Source: Lyngbya sp. PCC 8106
GTDB taxonomy: Bacteria; Cyanobacteriota; Cyanobacteriia; Cyanobacteriales; Microcoleaceae
Assembly (NCBI RefSeq): GCF_000169095.1
Contig: NZ_AAVU01000037.1
Location: 12,049 to 76,048 of the forward strand
Length of the DNA stretch: 64,000 nucleotides
Direction of reading: 5' to 3'
Part shown: positions 18,188 to 27,053 of the stretch, piece by piece
Layout of the letters: each line of letters opens with the position of its first letter
Numbering within the stretch: the stretch's first letter is position 1
Made by a program: the position numbers and the translations under genes
The notes under the pieces: model-generated
Told to the model about the DNA's origin: nothing
The model's database searches: none
The model's input: the letters and a program-made list of their open reading frames with translations, nothing else

Positions 18188-18394
18188 ATGAATTCTCAAG
18201 CTATGTCTGCTTTCAACCCTCTAACAATTGGCCAAGTCATCGATCAGATCATTGCCACAGGGCAACTGACTCTAAATGATCAAAAACTACTGCACAACTT
18301 AAGTCGCATCCAGCCTTCAATTAGCCACGAAGAAAATCATAAAATCCAGAAATTGCGAGAGCGACTACAAATGGGTTTACTCAAACTCACCTAG
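18188..18394 (+). CDS. small conserved cyanobacterial protein (68 aa), function unknown
   Basis: A short protein whose body FNPLTIGQVIDQIIATGQLT, followed by a basic helix ending in LRERLQMGLLKL, resembles a widespread family of small cyanobacterial proteins of unknown function. It is predicted to be all-helical, soluble and without cysteines. The ATG at 18188 is preceded by TTGAG. A strong inverted-repeat terminator follows 49 bp after the stop, which supports it as a real monocistronic gene. It converges on the cation-chloride cotransporter gene. Confidence 0.6.
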   Translation: MNSQAMSAFNPLTIGQVIDQIIATGQLTLNDQKLLHNLSRIQPSISHEENHKIQKLRERLQMGLLKLT

Positions 18395-18442
18395 TCGAAT
18401 CAATCAAAATTTTCACCTCTAAACCCGTAAATCCCTAAATAA

Positions 18443-18489
18443 AATCCGACGAAATTGGAGAGAAAAAATCTCCTCTCAAGCGTCGGATT
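18443..18489. terminator. nested inverted repeat between convergent genes, probable bidirectional terminator
   Basis: The outer arms AATCCGACG (18443-18451) and CGTCGGATT (18481-18489) are a perfect 9-bp inverted repeat. An inner hairpin GGAGA/TCTCC (18457-18461 with 18469-18473) encloses an A-rich loop. It sits exactly between the stops of the small gene (18394, plus) and the permease gene (18531, minus). It can serve both directions. Confidence 0.6.
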
Positions 18490-18530
18490 CTCAATAGAAA
18501 CGGTATAAATTCCCGCTCGGATTGTCAGGT

Positions 18531-20786
18531 TCACTGTTTGGTGGGAGTTGTTTCTTGTAAAATTTCAGCAAACGCAAAATTCGGAGCAGCTAAAACAAAA
18601 ATTGTCGGAGGTAAACCTTCAGCCATTTTTTGCAAACCTTCATAATATTCACTATAATTCAACTCGGGAGACGGTTGAGCCATACCCAAGAAAACTAAAT
18701 CTGCATTGGATGAAGATTCATGCAAAATTTCTGGGAACGGTTTTCCCTCAGAAACAATCACATTTGGTGTTGCTCCAATGCGTAACTGTTCAACAACTTC
18801 TGCTAAATTCAAACGAGCCGCCTGAGCCGCCGTTTCATTTCCGACGACTAACTTTAAATGGATCTCGGCTCCCCGCCAATCAATACTGGTTCGTAACAGA
18901 TAAGACAAAATTAACATCAAGCCACCATTGGCATTCAAACCTCCCCACCAGACATCAATCTTTTTACGCCGTTTAAACTCAGATTCCGTTGAGCGAAAAA
19001 TAATTACACTACGTTCTCGCTTATTGAGTTCCGCAATCATCTGACAATAAGAATCCCGACGTTTAGAAGATTGACTATCTCCTAACAGCACCGTATTGGG
19101 AATCAGTGGGCCAATCCCATAAGAATCAATTAACTGTTGAGCGCCCACAAACGGATCAGACGCCGTAATCACCCGTACCAAGCCTTGAATCCCGCGTTTA
19201 TCCAAATATTCGCGCAGTGTCGCTTCCATTTCACCACACTGAACGGGATCACGAGAACCACTGGGTAAAACAGTACAAAGGGTAAATAAACTGCGGTTGT
19301 GAGTAAAAGTAGAAGCCAGTTCTACTAAATGCCATCGTTTAGTCGGAGCGCCAGAGAAGGTTAAAATATGAGGACGCCAATTTTTGGTATCCGGCGTGTA
19401 ACTCAGTTGCAGGATGCCCATTCTCACCAACGCCATCCAAATCCCTTGGCGCACATCACCCCAAGCCGCTTCGAGTTCTCGCCGTTCCAACCAGATGTAG
19501 ATACTGAAGACAATAATCGCAGCCATGACAGTCGCCACAGCATCGATCAAAAACATCACGCCTAAGCAGCCGACTACACCCAAGAGTGAAAAAATCCAAT
19601 GAACTTTGAAAGACGGACGAAATGAAGGACTTCTCAGGAAACTTTCCAATCCTGCGGCTAAGTTTAAGACTAGATAAGTCGTGAGAAAGAACATACTGAG
19701 AACCGGAGCAATTAGGTTTAAATCTCCCACTGCGACAGCGAGCAACACAAAACCCAAAGTTACTGCTGTTGCGATGCGAGGCTCATCTTGTTCTCCGCTT
19801 CCGGTGCCGAGAAAGCGCAACCAAGGGGGCAAAATTCCATCTCGGGCTAAGGCTTGCAATACCCGAGGCGCTCCTAAAATACTCCCTAAAGCACTGGATA
19901 ATGTTGCTCCCCAAACGCCTAATAAAACCGAAGGCCCCCAGATAGCAATACGTTTCATAACCAGCGGATCAGCCAATAGCAACTCTGTTCCTGCACCTTT
20001 CACTAAAAACAGGGGAATCAGCATATAAATGATGTAACCCGTAATCACAGCCGCCAAGGTGCCAACCGGGATAGATTTTGTCGGATCTCGTAAATCTCCC
20101 GACATATTCACCCCCGCCATAATCCCCGTTACCGCCGGAAAGAAGACCGCAAAAACCTGCCAAAACCCAACTTTAACCGTGCTACGGGCAACTTCTAACT
20201 CAATGTCTGTGACGGCTAAAGGTTCGGGGAGTAAAATCGCTCCGCCAATAAAACAAATCAGCGATAAGACGATCGCGGCCATAATGAAATACTGAGCTTT
20301 AATGGCGAGTTCTGCGGACTTGACCGCCACAATTGTCACTAGAATTGTGGTAATTAACGCCACAACCCTGACATCTAACTGCGGAAAGGTAATTTTCAGA
20401 CTTTCAGCAAAACCAATCGTGTACAACGCCACTGAAATAGCTTGAGCAAAATAAAGCGGAATGCCAACTGCCCCCCCTGATTCGATCCCCAAGGAGCGAC
20501 TAATCATATAGTAAGCCCCGCCAGTACGGACGACTCGATCCGTGGAAATGGCACAAATGGATAGAGAGGTCAAAAAGGTAATAGAGGTGGAAAGCGTAAC
20601 AATAACCAACGTTCCACCTAAGCCGACCTGTCCGACAACCCACCCAAATCGTAAGTACATGATCACGCCCAGAATCGTTAAAATTGAGGGCGTATAAACA
20701 CCACCAAACGTCCCTAAACCTGTACCTGGTTGTTGGGGAGGCTGAGGATTTGATGGTTCCGAACGAGGAAACACGAGGAATTTCAC
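18531..20786 (-). CDS. cation-chloride cotransporter-like APC permease (751 aa)
   Basis: An inner-membrane secondary transporter of the amino acid-polyamine-organocation superfamily, closest in pattern to the SLC12 (Na-K-Cl) group. The N-terminus reads GLGTFGGVYTPSILTILGV, then MYLRFGWVVGQVG, the typical unwound TM1 region of cation-chloride cotransporters. About twelve membrane spans follow (residues about 25-455). A soluble C-terminal domain of some 290 residues contains segments such as RRDSYCQMIAELNKRERSVI and a USP-like nucleotide-binding-looking end. The transported ion is not deducible. The gene is alone on its strand between the small conserved gene and the amidase. Length and topology match bacterial SLC12 homologues. 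Confidence 0.8.
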   Translation of the reverse strand: MKFLVFPRSEPSNPQPPQQPGTGLGTFGGVYTPSILTILGVIMYLRFGWVVGQVGLGGTLVIVTLSTSITFLTSLSICAISTDRVVRTGGAYYMISRSLGIESGGAVGIPLYFAQAISVALYTIGFAESLKITFPQLDVRVVALITTILVTIVAVKSAELAIKAQYFIMAAIVLSLICFIGGAILLPEPLAVTDIELEVARSTVKVGFWQVFAVFFPAVTGIMAGVNMSGDLRDPTKSIPVGTLAAVITGYIIYMLIPLFLVKGAGTELLLADPLVMKRIAIWGPSVLLGVWGATLSSALGSILGAPRVLQALARDGILPPWLRFLGTGSGEQDEPRIATAVTLGFVLLAVAVGDLNLIAPVLSMFFLTTYLVLNLAAGLESFLRSPSFRPSFKVHWIFSLLGVVGCLGVMFLIDAVATVMAAIIVFSIYIWLERRELEAAWGDVRQGIWMALVRMGILQLSYTPDTKNWRPHILTFSGAPTKRWHLVELASTFTHNRSLFTLCTVLPSGSRDPVQCGEMEATLREYLDKRGIQGLVRVITASDPFVGAQQLIDSYGIGPLIPNTVLLGDSQSSKRRDSYCQMIAELNKRERSVIIFRSTESEFKRRKKIDVWWGGLNANGGLMLILSYLLRTSIDWRGAEIHLKLVVGNETAAQAARLNLAEVVEQLRIGATPNVIVSEGKPFPEILHESSSNADLVFLGMAQPSPELNYSEYYEGLQKMAEGLPPTIFVLAAPNFAFAEILQETTPTKQ

Positions 20787-20988
20787 GTTTGTCGTTGAGT
20801 TCTAATACAAATAACAAGGATTAACTAAACTCCTTGTCTATCTTATTGTGCAGCGAAAAGCTGACAATCTAGCTTAACAGCCTTTTTAGTGATCAGTTAT
20901 CAATGTCACCCTAAATAAATCCTGTGGGTCTAAACCCAACCCCAGGCTTTGAACCCTGAGATTTGAACTTCTCAACATCTCAATTCTA

Positions 20989-22392
20989 TTAACTGCTCAT
21001 TGCTGTCGGACGATGATTCCAGGGTTTAGCGGCTTCGAGTTGAGCAGCGATGGCAATCAAAGTAATTTCATCAGCAGGTTTACCAATTAACTGCACCCCA
21101 ATCGGTAATCCTTCAGCACTCAAACCTGTCGGAATGGCGATCGCTGGCTGTCCTGTCGCATTAAAAGGCGGACAAGGAGCAATCCATTTGATGATCTCTT
21201 CGATGGTTTCTTCCGGAGATAGATGTTCATATTCTCCCACACGAATCGCTGAGTGCATATAGGTCGGAAGAAGTAAAATATCAAACTGATCAAAAAAGGC
21301 AACGATTCGACGAGCAACCCCTTGCATTTGACTCACCGCCCGTAAATAATCTCCGGCTGATCCGGTTTGTTCGAGTAACCATTGGTTCATCGGGGTCAGT
21401 AAGTCCTTGGGAATACCGGATGCCGCTACACCCGCTTGCCAAACGGCTTTAAACGGTTCAATCAAATCGGTAAAATCTGGACAACCCCGTTCTACTTGAT
21501 GTCCCATGTCTTCTAAAAGCTGCACGGTATCTTTAACCGCATCTTGACAAGCTTCTGAGGCTTCACCAACCGGAGGAATTTTGGTTGAAAAGGCAATTTT
21601 TAGTGATCCGATCGGGTGTTGAGTTGCGTGTAGAAATGAAATCTCTGGATCGGGCAACCAGTAGGGATCTCCAGTCACATAACCCGACATGACATCCAGT
21701 AAGGCGGCGGCATCTGCTACTGTCCGAGCAATTGGCCCGTTCGTGGAAATGCCACTTTGATAGTCACCGACGGGGGCATGAGAAATACGACCCCGAGACG
21801 GTTTGAGTCCGACTAACCCACAACAAAAAGCGGGGCCACGTAAAGATCCTCCTCCATCGGAACCGTGAGCGATCGCACAAAGTCCCGCCGCCACAGAAGC
21901 CGCAGCACCCCCACTCGAGCCTCCCGGAGTATGGTCTAAATTCCAAGGATTACGAGCCGGCCGAAAGCCTTCGGGTTCAGTATAGGGCAGTGAACCCACT
22001 TCTGAGGTTGCGGTTTTGCCAATAATAATAAATCCAGCTTGACGAATGCGGGTGACAACGGCATCATCGGAAGTCGCTTCTTGGTTCATCAACACCCGAG
22101 AACCGTAAGTACAACGAACTCCGGCTACGGCATTGAGATCTTTGATAGAAATAGGAACCCCGAAAAAGGGGGGAAGTTCTAAAGGATCAAGAGTGGCGAG
22201 TTGTTCCGTTTGGGTTTGCGCCTCTGCGATCGCCGTCTCTGCCATGACTGTAAAGTAGCAGCCGAGCTGCTGATTAAACAACTCAATCCGATTGAGATAA
22301 AGTTCAACTAATTCTGTCGGTGAGAGTTGTTTGCTGCGGATCAGTTGGGCTTGCTTAAGTGCAGAACTAAAGGCGAGATCGTCGAGATTCAT
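20989..22392 (-). CDS. amidase signature family hydrolase (467 aa)
   Basis: An amidase of the signature family, whose members hydrolyse amide bonds with a Ser-cisSer-Lys triad. Visible are the Lys strand VPISIKDLNAVAG (about residues 80-92), the glycine/serine-rich signature GGSSGGAAASVAAG (about 156-169) and the nucleophile segment GSDGGGSLRGPA just after. The C-terminus LPIGVQLIGKPADE is characteristic. Relatives include GatA, indoleacetamide and aliphatic amidases. It lacks gatB/gatC neighbours, so it is probably a free-standing amidase and not the tRNA amidotransferase subunit. Substrate unknown. Confidence 0.85.
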   Translation of the reverse strand: MNLDDLAFSSALKQAQLIRSKQLSPTELVELYLNRIELFNQQLGCYFTVMAETAIAEAQTQTEQLATLDPLELPPFFGVPISIKDLNAVAGVRCTYGSRVLMNQEATSDDAVVTRIRQAGFIIIGKTATSEVGSLPYTEPEGFRPARNPWNLDHTPGGSSGGAAASVAAGLCAIAHGSDGGGSLRGPAFCCGLVGLKPSRGRISHAPVGDYQSGISTNGPIARTVADAAALLDVMSGYVTGDPYWLPDPEISFLHATQHPIGSLKIAFSTKIPPVGEASEACQDAVKDTVQLLEDMGHQVERGCPDFTDLIEPFKAVWQAGVAASGIPKDLLTPMNQWLLEQTGSAGDYLRAVSQMQGVARRIVAFFDQFDILLLPTYMHSAIRVGEYEHLSPEETIEEIIKWIAPCPPFNATGQPAIAIPTGLSAEGLPIGVQLIGKPADEITLIAIAAQLEAAKPWNHRPTAMSS

Positions 22393-22529
22393 AATATACA
22401 GTTTAGAGGTTTAACCTGATTTTCCTCAATCTTGAGGTTTTTTCGACAAGAAGTTGATTTTGTCATTTGATTTGGGGAATACTGATGGATTGAGACTGTC
22501 TTTTCAGTTGAATCCTCCAATTTTCGCAT

Positions 22530-22560
22530 TTGACAAATTCACAACTTTACCCATTAATAG
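22530..22560 (+). promoter_or_regulatory. candidate sigma70-type promoter upstream of pilT
   Basis: A perfect -35 hexamer TTGACA at 22530-22535 is followed after 18-19 bases by an imperfect -10 (TTAATA/TAATAG at 22554-22560). It lies in the 358-bp divergent region between the amidase and pilT genes, about 190 bases before the pilT start. No other regulatory element was recognised in 22393-22750. Confidence 0.3.
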
Positions 22561-22750
22561 TATGGCTACACCCTGAGCTTTTACATCTTAAAAAAAATAC
22601 AAGTTACCGATGATTCCGCCCTTTGACGAGGGAGACAGCACGAACCGTTTGTCAATTCTTGAGTCTCTTTGCGATCTTCAAGAATTCAAGGCTAGACTGA
22701 ACTTAAATCTCTACCCCAGTCCTCTCATCAATTATTAAGGTAGTGCAATT

Positions 22751-24028
22751 ATGACACAAGCATCTCGTCCTCCTGTTCCACCGCCACCGAAAGTCCCTCG
22801 TCCACCTGCACCTCCAAAAGTGGGTCGTTCTCCCGGTGTTTCGAGTGAAGTTGCCACTCCTCAAGCCCCCCCTCAAGCCCAGAATCCTGCTGCTGAAGCC
22901 CCTCAATTGGCTCAACCGGTTGCTTCGGGAGCGGCTGGCTCTCGGCGAGGCCCTGGCCCAACAGAAGGACATCCAACCCTCAGAGAAATTGTTATACGAG
23001 CCAATGAAGAAGGCATTTCTGACCTTCACTTAGGGGTGAATGAAGAACCTCGCTTCCGTAAACGGGGTGATATTGTCTCCCCTGGCTATCCGGTGACGGA
23101 CTTAAATACTTTTATGAGTTGGTTACGGGAATGTATGAGCGATGATGAAATTGGATATTTTCAACAAAATTTAGACTTTGATGGTGCTTTTGACTTTGGC
23201 TTTGTGCGGGTGCGGATTAGTGCTTTTGATACCTTAAGAGGCCCCTCAATGGTATTACGATTGATTGCAGCTACAATTTTGACTATGGAGCAACTCAATC
23301 TACCAGAAGTCTTTAAAAAAATCTGCCACTACCACAAGGGACTGATGTTAATCACGGGGCCGACGGGTTCAGGGAAGTCTACGACCCTGGCGGCGATGAT
23401 TGACTACATGAATAAAACTTTCCCTTATCATATTATTACCATTGAAGATCCGGTAGAATTTGTTCACGAAAGCAAAACAGCGTTGATTAAACACCGGGAA
23501 GTCGGACGTCATACCCTGAAGTTTTTTAACGCCCTCAAAGGAGCTTTGCGTCAAGATCCCGATATGATGCTAGTCGGTGAAATTCGGGATAAAGAAACCA
23601 TGCAAATTGCGCTCAAAGCTTCAACAACAGGTCACTTAGTCGCCGGAACTTTACACACCAACAGCGCAATTAAAACTCTAACTCGGATTTTAGATATGTT
23701 CTCGGCGGAAGAACAGAAATCGATTAAAGTCTCAATTTCCGAATCGTTGGTGGCTATTATTGCTCAGTTACTTTGTAAAACCACTGATGGTAAACGGGCG
23801 GCTTTTCATGACATCTTAATCAATACTGATGTCATCAAAGAATACATTGTTAAAGATCAGTACGAAGAAATTAACCAAATCATGCTTAAAGATACCTATG
23901 AAGGTATGACCACGATGAATAAATCTCTTTACACTCTCTATCAAGAAGGTCGAATTACAGAAGAAACCTGTCTAGATATGTCACCCTACCCTAATGAGAT
24001 GGGTCAAATGCTACGGGGCCGCGTTTAG
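22751..24028 (+). CDS. type IV pilus retraction ATPase, PilT family (probably the PilT2-like paralogue)
   Basis: A hexameric secretion ATPase that would power pilus retraction or modulate it at the inner membrane. The N-terminus has an unusual 75-residue Pro/Ala-rich extension (PPVPPPPKVPRPPAPP). The PilT body follows: Walker A GPTGSGKST (203-211), Asp box ITIEDPVEFVH (229-239), Walker B LVGEIRD (274-280) and His box HTNSA (302-306). Total length 425 exceeds the roughly 345-370 of canonical PilT. The non-canonical motifs (RQDPDMMLVGEIRDKETM) suggest the second cyanobacterial PilT paralogue, a point I infer from memory. ATG at 22751 is preceded by AAGGTAG. No pilus genes adjoin it; a hairpin terminator follows. 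Confidence 0.85.
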   Translation: MTQASRPPVPPPPKVPRPPAPPKVGRSPGVSSEVATPQAPPQAQNPAAEAPQLAQPVASGAAGSRRGPGPTEGHPTLREIVIRANEEGISDLHLGVNEEPRFRKRGDIVSPGYPVTDLNTFMSWLRECMSDDEIGYFQQNLDFDGAFDFGFVRVRISAFDTLRGPSMVLRLIAATILTMEQLNLPEVFKKICHYHKGLMLITGPTGSGKSTTLAAMIDYMNKTFPYHIITIEDPVEFVHESKTALIKHREVGRHTLKFFNALKGALRQDPDMMLVGEIRDKETMQIALKASTTGHLVAGTLHTNSAIKTLTRILDMFSAEEQKSIKVSISESLVAIIAQLLCKTTDGKRAAFHDILINTDVIKEYIVKDQYEEINQIMLKDTYEGMTTMNKSLYTLYQEGRITEETCLDMSPYPNEMGQMLRGRV

Positions 24029-24093
24029 TCATCGTTGGGATCAAGTCTAAGAAAAGTCTGAAGTTTTAAGCCTTTGATCTCAACTTTAAGGTA

Positions 24094-24150
24094 AAGTGTG
24101 AATTGTGAGGTATTTTATTGAGCCTAACTTAGCGGTCACAGTTCACACTT
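24094..24150 (+). terminator. long hairpin after pilT
   Basis: AAGTGTGAATTGTGA (24094-24108) pairs with TCACAGTTCACACTT (24136-24150), with 14 of 15 bases complementary and one possible G-U pair. The loop is 27 nt. It lies about 65 bp after pilT and 55 bp before the KaiB-like gene. It lacks a clear U-tract, so it may be a terminator, a processing site or an operator. The half-site GTGTGAATTGTGA repeated in inverse could also bind a dimeric regulator. Confidence 0.45.
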
Positions 24151-24205
24151 CTATATAATTGATTTGTGAAGTTATCCAATTTCTTTGGTTCTTTAATCGG
24201 TAGCC

Positions 24206-25012
24206 TTGAACTTTGCTAAACCGACTGAATCTACAAACTCCCCGCTATTTAAAGGAATTGCACTTTTTACTCCAGGGGGAGATTTAATTTACTGTATCGA
24301 CCCCAGTAAACGGCGTCGATGGCATCTACATTTGTGCGGAGCCTTACAGGAAATTTTGGGACTGTCAGAAACGCCCCATTTTTTAGTTCCCTGCTATACG
24401 GCGACTCTTGACCAGTGGCTTGATCCCAATACTCAAACGGTTAAACAGTCTGCTGAAGCCTATCCTCCGGTGCTACGTTATCAAACTTTGCTCAATGCTG
24501 TTTTTGGTCTTGATAATTTAGTTTGGCAACCGACCCGAGAACCTGAAGAATTGTGTAACCCTCTTGTTATTTCGACTTATTATCAACAGTTTCCCCAACT
24601 TTGGGAAAATCACGACTTGGTTGTACAATTTCAAAAAATGGATACTCAACTTGATGGGAACCGACGAAAAGTAACTTCTACATTGCGATCGCAAAGTTTA
24701 CGGTTTAATCAGTCTCCAGAGATTAATTCACCGCAAACAGCCGGATATGTTCTCCGTTTATTTGTTTCAGGTCATAGTTTAGCGACTGAACGAACCCTGG
24801 CGACACTTCATCAACTTTTAGAACGATCTGTTAATCACCCTTATACTCTAAAAGTTATTGATGTGTTGAAACATCCCGAACAAGCTGAAGCCGATCAAAT
24901 CTCAGCAACTCCTACCTTGATCAAAGTCTGGCCGGAACCAATCCGCCGGATTGTCGGAGAATTGAACGATGTTGAGATGATTTTACGCTTGCTGGGAACC
25001 TTAGAAGATTAA
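24206..25012 (+). CDS. two-domain protein with C-terminal KaiB-like domain (268 aa)
   Basis: The C-terminal 90 residues (YVLRLFVSGHSLATERTLAT ... ISATPTLIKVWPEP) have the thioredoxin-like KaiB pattern also seen at the N-terminus of SasA, including the conserved ATPTLIK core. The N-terminal 170 residues (FKGIALFTPGGDLIYCID, then RRWHLHLCGALQEIL) form a separate conserved cyanobacterial domain of unknown role. KaiB-fold domains dock onto KaiC rings or mediate clock-type interactions, so a clock-associated or stress-linked role is plausible but inferred. There are no kaiA or kaiC genes in the window. The frame opens with TTG at 24206, giving MNFAKPTEST. No nearby ATG gives the full N-terminal domain, so the TTG start is accepted. 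Confidence 0.7.
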   Translation: MNFAKPTESTNSPLFKGIALFTPGGDLIYCIDPSKRRRWHLHLCGALQEILGLSETPHFLVPCYTATLDQWLDPNTQTVKQSAEAYPPVLRYQTLLNAVFGLDNLVWQPTREPEELCNPLVISTYYQQFPQLWENHDLVVQFQKMDTQLDGNRRKVTSTLRSQSLRFNQSPEINSPQTAGYVLRLFVSGHSLATERTLATLHQLLERSVNHPYTLKVIDVLKHPEQAEADQISATPTLIKVWPEPIRRIVGELNDVEMILRLLGTLED

Positions 25013-25127
25013 GACACTCTTTTTAGGTTCCCAAACCATTTTTCTCGAAAATTTCTCGACTTGTACAAACCAGTTAAGCCTACCTGTAAATCCTATTTAA
25101 AACTGAATATTTCCAAACAAGTGACCT

Positions 25128-26720
25128 CTAACTAAGCTGCACAACTGCTTGATTATTGACTAAAATTTCCGAGGTAAGTAAGTCCTCAACAGTTAGTCTT
25201 AAAAACCGCTGTTCATCCACTTGAAATAATACTTTAATGCGATCACTTCCCGGATATCCGGGCGGATTTAATCGTGCAATACTGCGTCCTTCTTCTGTAT
25301 CATTTAACGGTTGTATGGTTGTTTGTCCGGCGGCTAAAGTGCGTGTGACTAAGCGATCGCCATCAAAAAAGACTTCCGTTCCTCCCGTTTCCACTCCCAA
25401 TTCTCCGATCACTAACTCAATACTCGGTTGATTTTCTAAAGAAGCGCCCAAAACCAATTCTACAGGTTCACTCATCGGATAAGGTTGACCTGACTTAATA
25501 ATCGGATGCCAATTGTGACAATTATCCCGACGATTCCAATAGCGAATTCCATAACTATGATACAGAAAATCTTCAATTTGAGTCCCCAAACTTAATTGTA
25601 AAGCCCCATGAGAAATCGCTTCAAAAGGCTGATCACAACGAATTTTTTCAGGTTCAAAATACTGTTTTATCCAACTTTGGACAGCCGGAATTTTTGTAGT
25701 TCCCCCCACCAATAAAACACCGCTAATATTATTCTTTTCCACACCTTGACGTCGAGCTTGCTGTAACACTTGGTTCAGGGATCGATCTAGATTTTCAAAA
25801 AACTGATGTTGTGTTAAAATATCCTCAAATTGATTGCGAGTCATTTCCAGTTCATAACTCTCTAAAGTTTCATCATTAAAATACACTTCACTCGCTTGGG
25901 TTTGTAAAGAAAGCTGAATTTTTAATCTTTCAACTAAACGAGCAGTGAGCGGAGTTTTAACCAATTCCTGAGTTTGGGAAAAATAATCCATTAACCAATT
26001 ATCAATATCTGAACCGCCCAAATTTTGACCTGATTTTGCTAAAACTCGCGCTGTTTTTGTCTTTTGTCCAGAAGATTCAGCAAAGGATTTTTGACCCCAT
26101 TTGAGAATAAATCCTAGCGGTTGTTTTTGTACCGTCTTGTTGAGTCGAACCAAAGATAAATCAAGCGTTCCCCCCCCAAAGTCAATCACTAATAACAGAT
26201 CTTGTTCTGCGAGTCCGTATCCCAAAGCGGCGGCTGTGGGTTCATCTAACATTCTCACCTGTTCGACATCGAGAGACTGACACACTTGACCCAACCAATG
26301 ACGGTAGGCTTCAAAACTGTCAACCGGAACTGTAAACACCAGAGAGTCTACAGGTAAAGGAATCTCTCGAACCGCGTCTAACACTTGAGTGAGAAACCAC
26401 TCACCCACCCGTTCAAAGGTGACCACTTGACCATCAAGTTGAGGGAGAAATCCCTGAATATCGCTGCCAATTCCGCGTTTAAAATTGCGAAAAAAGCGCT
26501 GATCGCTGCTGATATCATAACCCTGATCTCGCACTTGCTGACCTAAAACAACCTGATCCGTAGTCGCATCGGTGACATAGACTAAACTCGGAATCAGAGG
26601 GGGGTTTTGAGTCGATATCCAGCTCAATCCGGGAAGTTTCAGGGTTTCAGGCTGTTGTGTGACCCGATTCCAACGGGATACAACGGTATTACTGGTACCA
26701 AAATCAATTGCGATTACCAT
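25128..26720 (-). CDS. Hsp70-family (DnaK-like) actin-fold ATPase, divergent (530 aa)
   Basis: An Hsp70/actin-fold ATPase. Phosphate-1 motif AIDFGTSNTVVSRWN is at residues 4-18, connect/phosphate-2 VIDFGGGTLDLSLVRL near residue 175, and the adenosine motif VLLVGGTTKIPAVQSW near residue 335. The protein is shorter than DnaK (about 610-640). The C-terminal 130 residues replace the normal substrate-binding lid with a beta-rich region (PIIKSGQPYPM ... VELVLGASLE). Such HSP70-like proteins in cyanobacteria lack known clients. It has no dnaJ or grpE neighbour. The start ATG at 26720 begins the usual N-terminal strand, so it is likely correct. Confidence 0.8.
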   Translation of the reverse strand: MVIAIDFGTSNTVVSRWNRVTQQPETLKLPGLSWISTQNPPLIPSLVYVTDATTDQVVLGQQVRDQGYDISSDQRFFRNFKRGIGSDIQGFLPQLDGQVVTFERVGEWFLTQVLDAVREIPLPVDSLVFTVPVDSFEAYRHWLGQVCQSLDVEQVRMLDEPTAAALGYGLAEQDLLLVIDFGGGTLDLSLVRLNKTVQKQPLGFILKWGQKSFAESSGQKTKTARVLAKSGQNLGGSDIDNWLMDYFSQTQELVKTPLTARLVERLKIQLSLQTQASEVYFNDETLESYELEMTRNQFEDILTQHQFFENLDRSLNQVLQQARRQGVEKNNISGVLLVGGTTKIPAVQSWIKQYFEPEKIRCDQPFEAISHGALQLSLGTQIEDFLYHSYGIRYWNRRDNCHNWHPIIKSGQPYPMSEPVELVLGASLENQPSIELVIGELGVETGGTEVFFDGDRLVTRTLAAGQTTIQPLNDTEEGRSIARLNPPGYPGSDRIKVLFQVDEQRFLRLTVEDLLTSEILVNNQAVVQLS

Positions 26721-27053
26721 TCAGTCTAATTTTACAACAAGTCTAAATTTTATGATACTAGCGGATCCCAAGTCACCGTCGGGATAATTGATCAATCATC
26801 TCTAAGCGTTCACTAAACTTAACATCGGCATTCTTCAGCGTTCACCCTTCAACATCCTGACTTTTTTGAGCTTTTTTTACCGTTAAGATTTCATTATTAT
26901 GGTTATAATTTTTAATCCTGTATTTACATACTCAAAATATGTTTGTATTATAGAACATAAAGAATTATTAAAAATATCAAGGTTTTTTATCATTTTGTTT
27001 ATATCTTTGAATAAGAGAATACACAGAAAAGTCATTGAAAAACAGAGGATACG
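26721..27053. other. divergent promoter region, AT-rich, no gene
   Basis: This 333-bp region separates the Hsp70-family gene (minus) from the diguanylate cyclase gene (plus) and must hold both leaders. It is very AT-rich, with runs such as ttttttaccgttaag and tataatttttaatcc. No confident -35/-10 pair, repeat or RNA gene was recognised. Confidence 0.4.

Noticed and set aside
20989..22392. GatA subunit of the tRNA amidotransferase
   Set aside because: Signature-family motifs fit, but there are no gatB or gatC neighbours and the sequence blocks look like a general amidase.
24206..25012. True kaiB clock gene
   Set aside because: The KaiB-like domain is only the C-terminal third and no kaiA or kaiC adjoins, so only a KaiB-fold call is supported.
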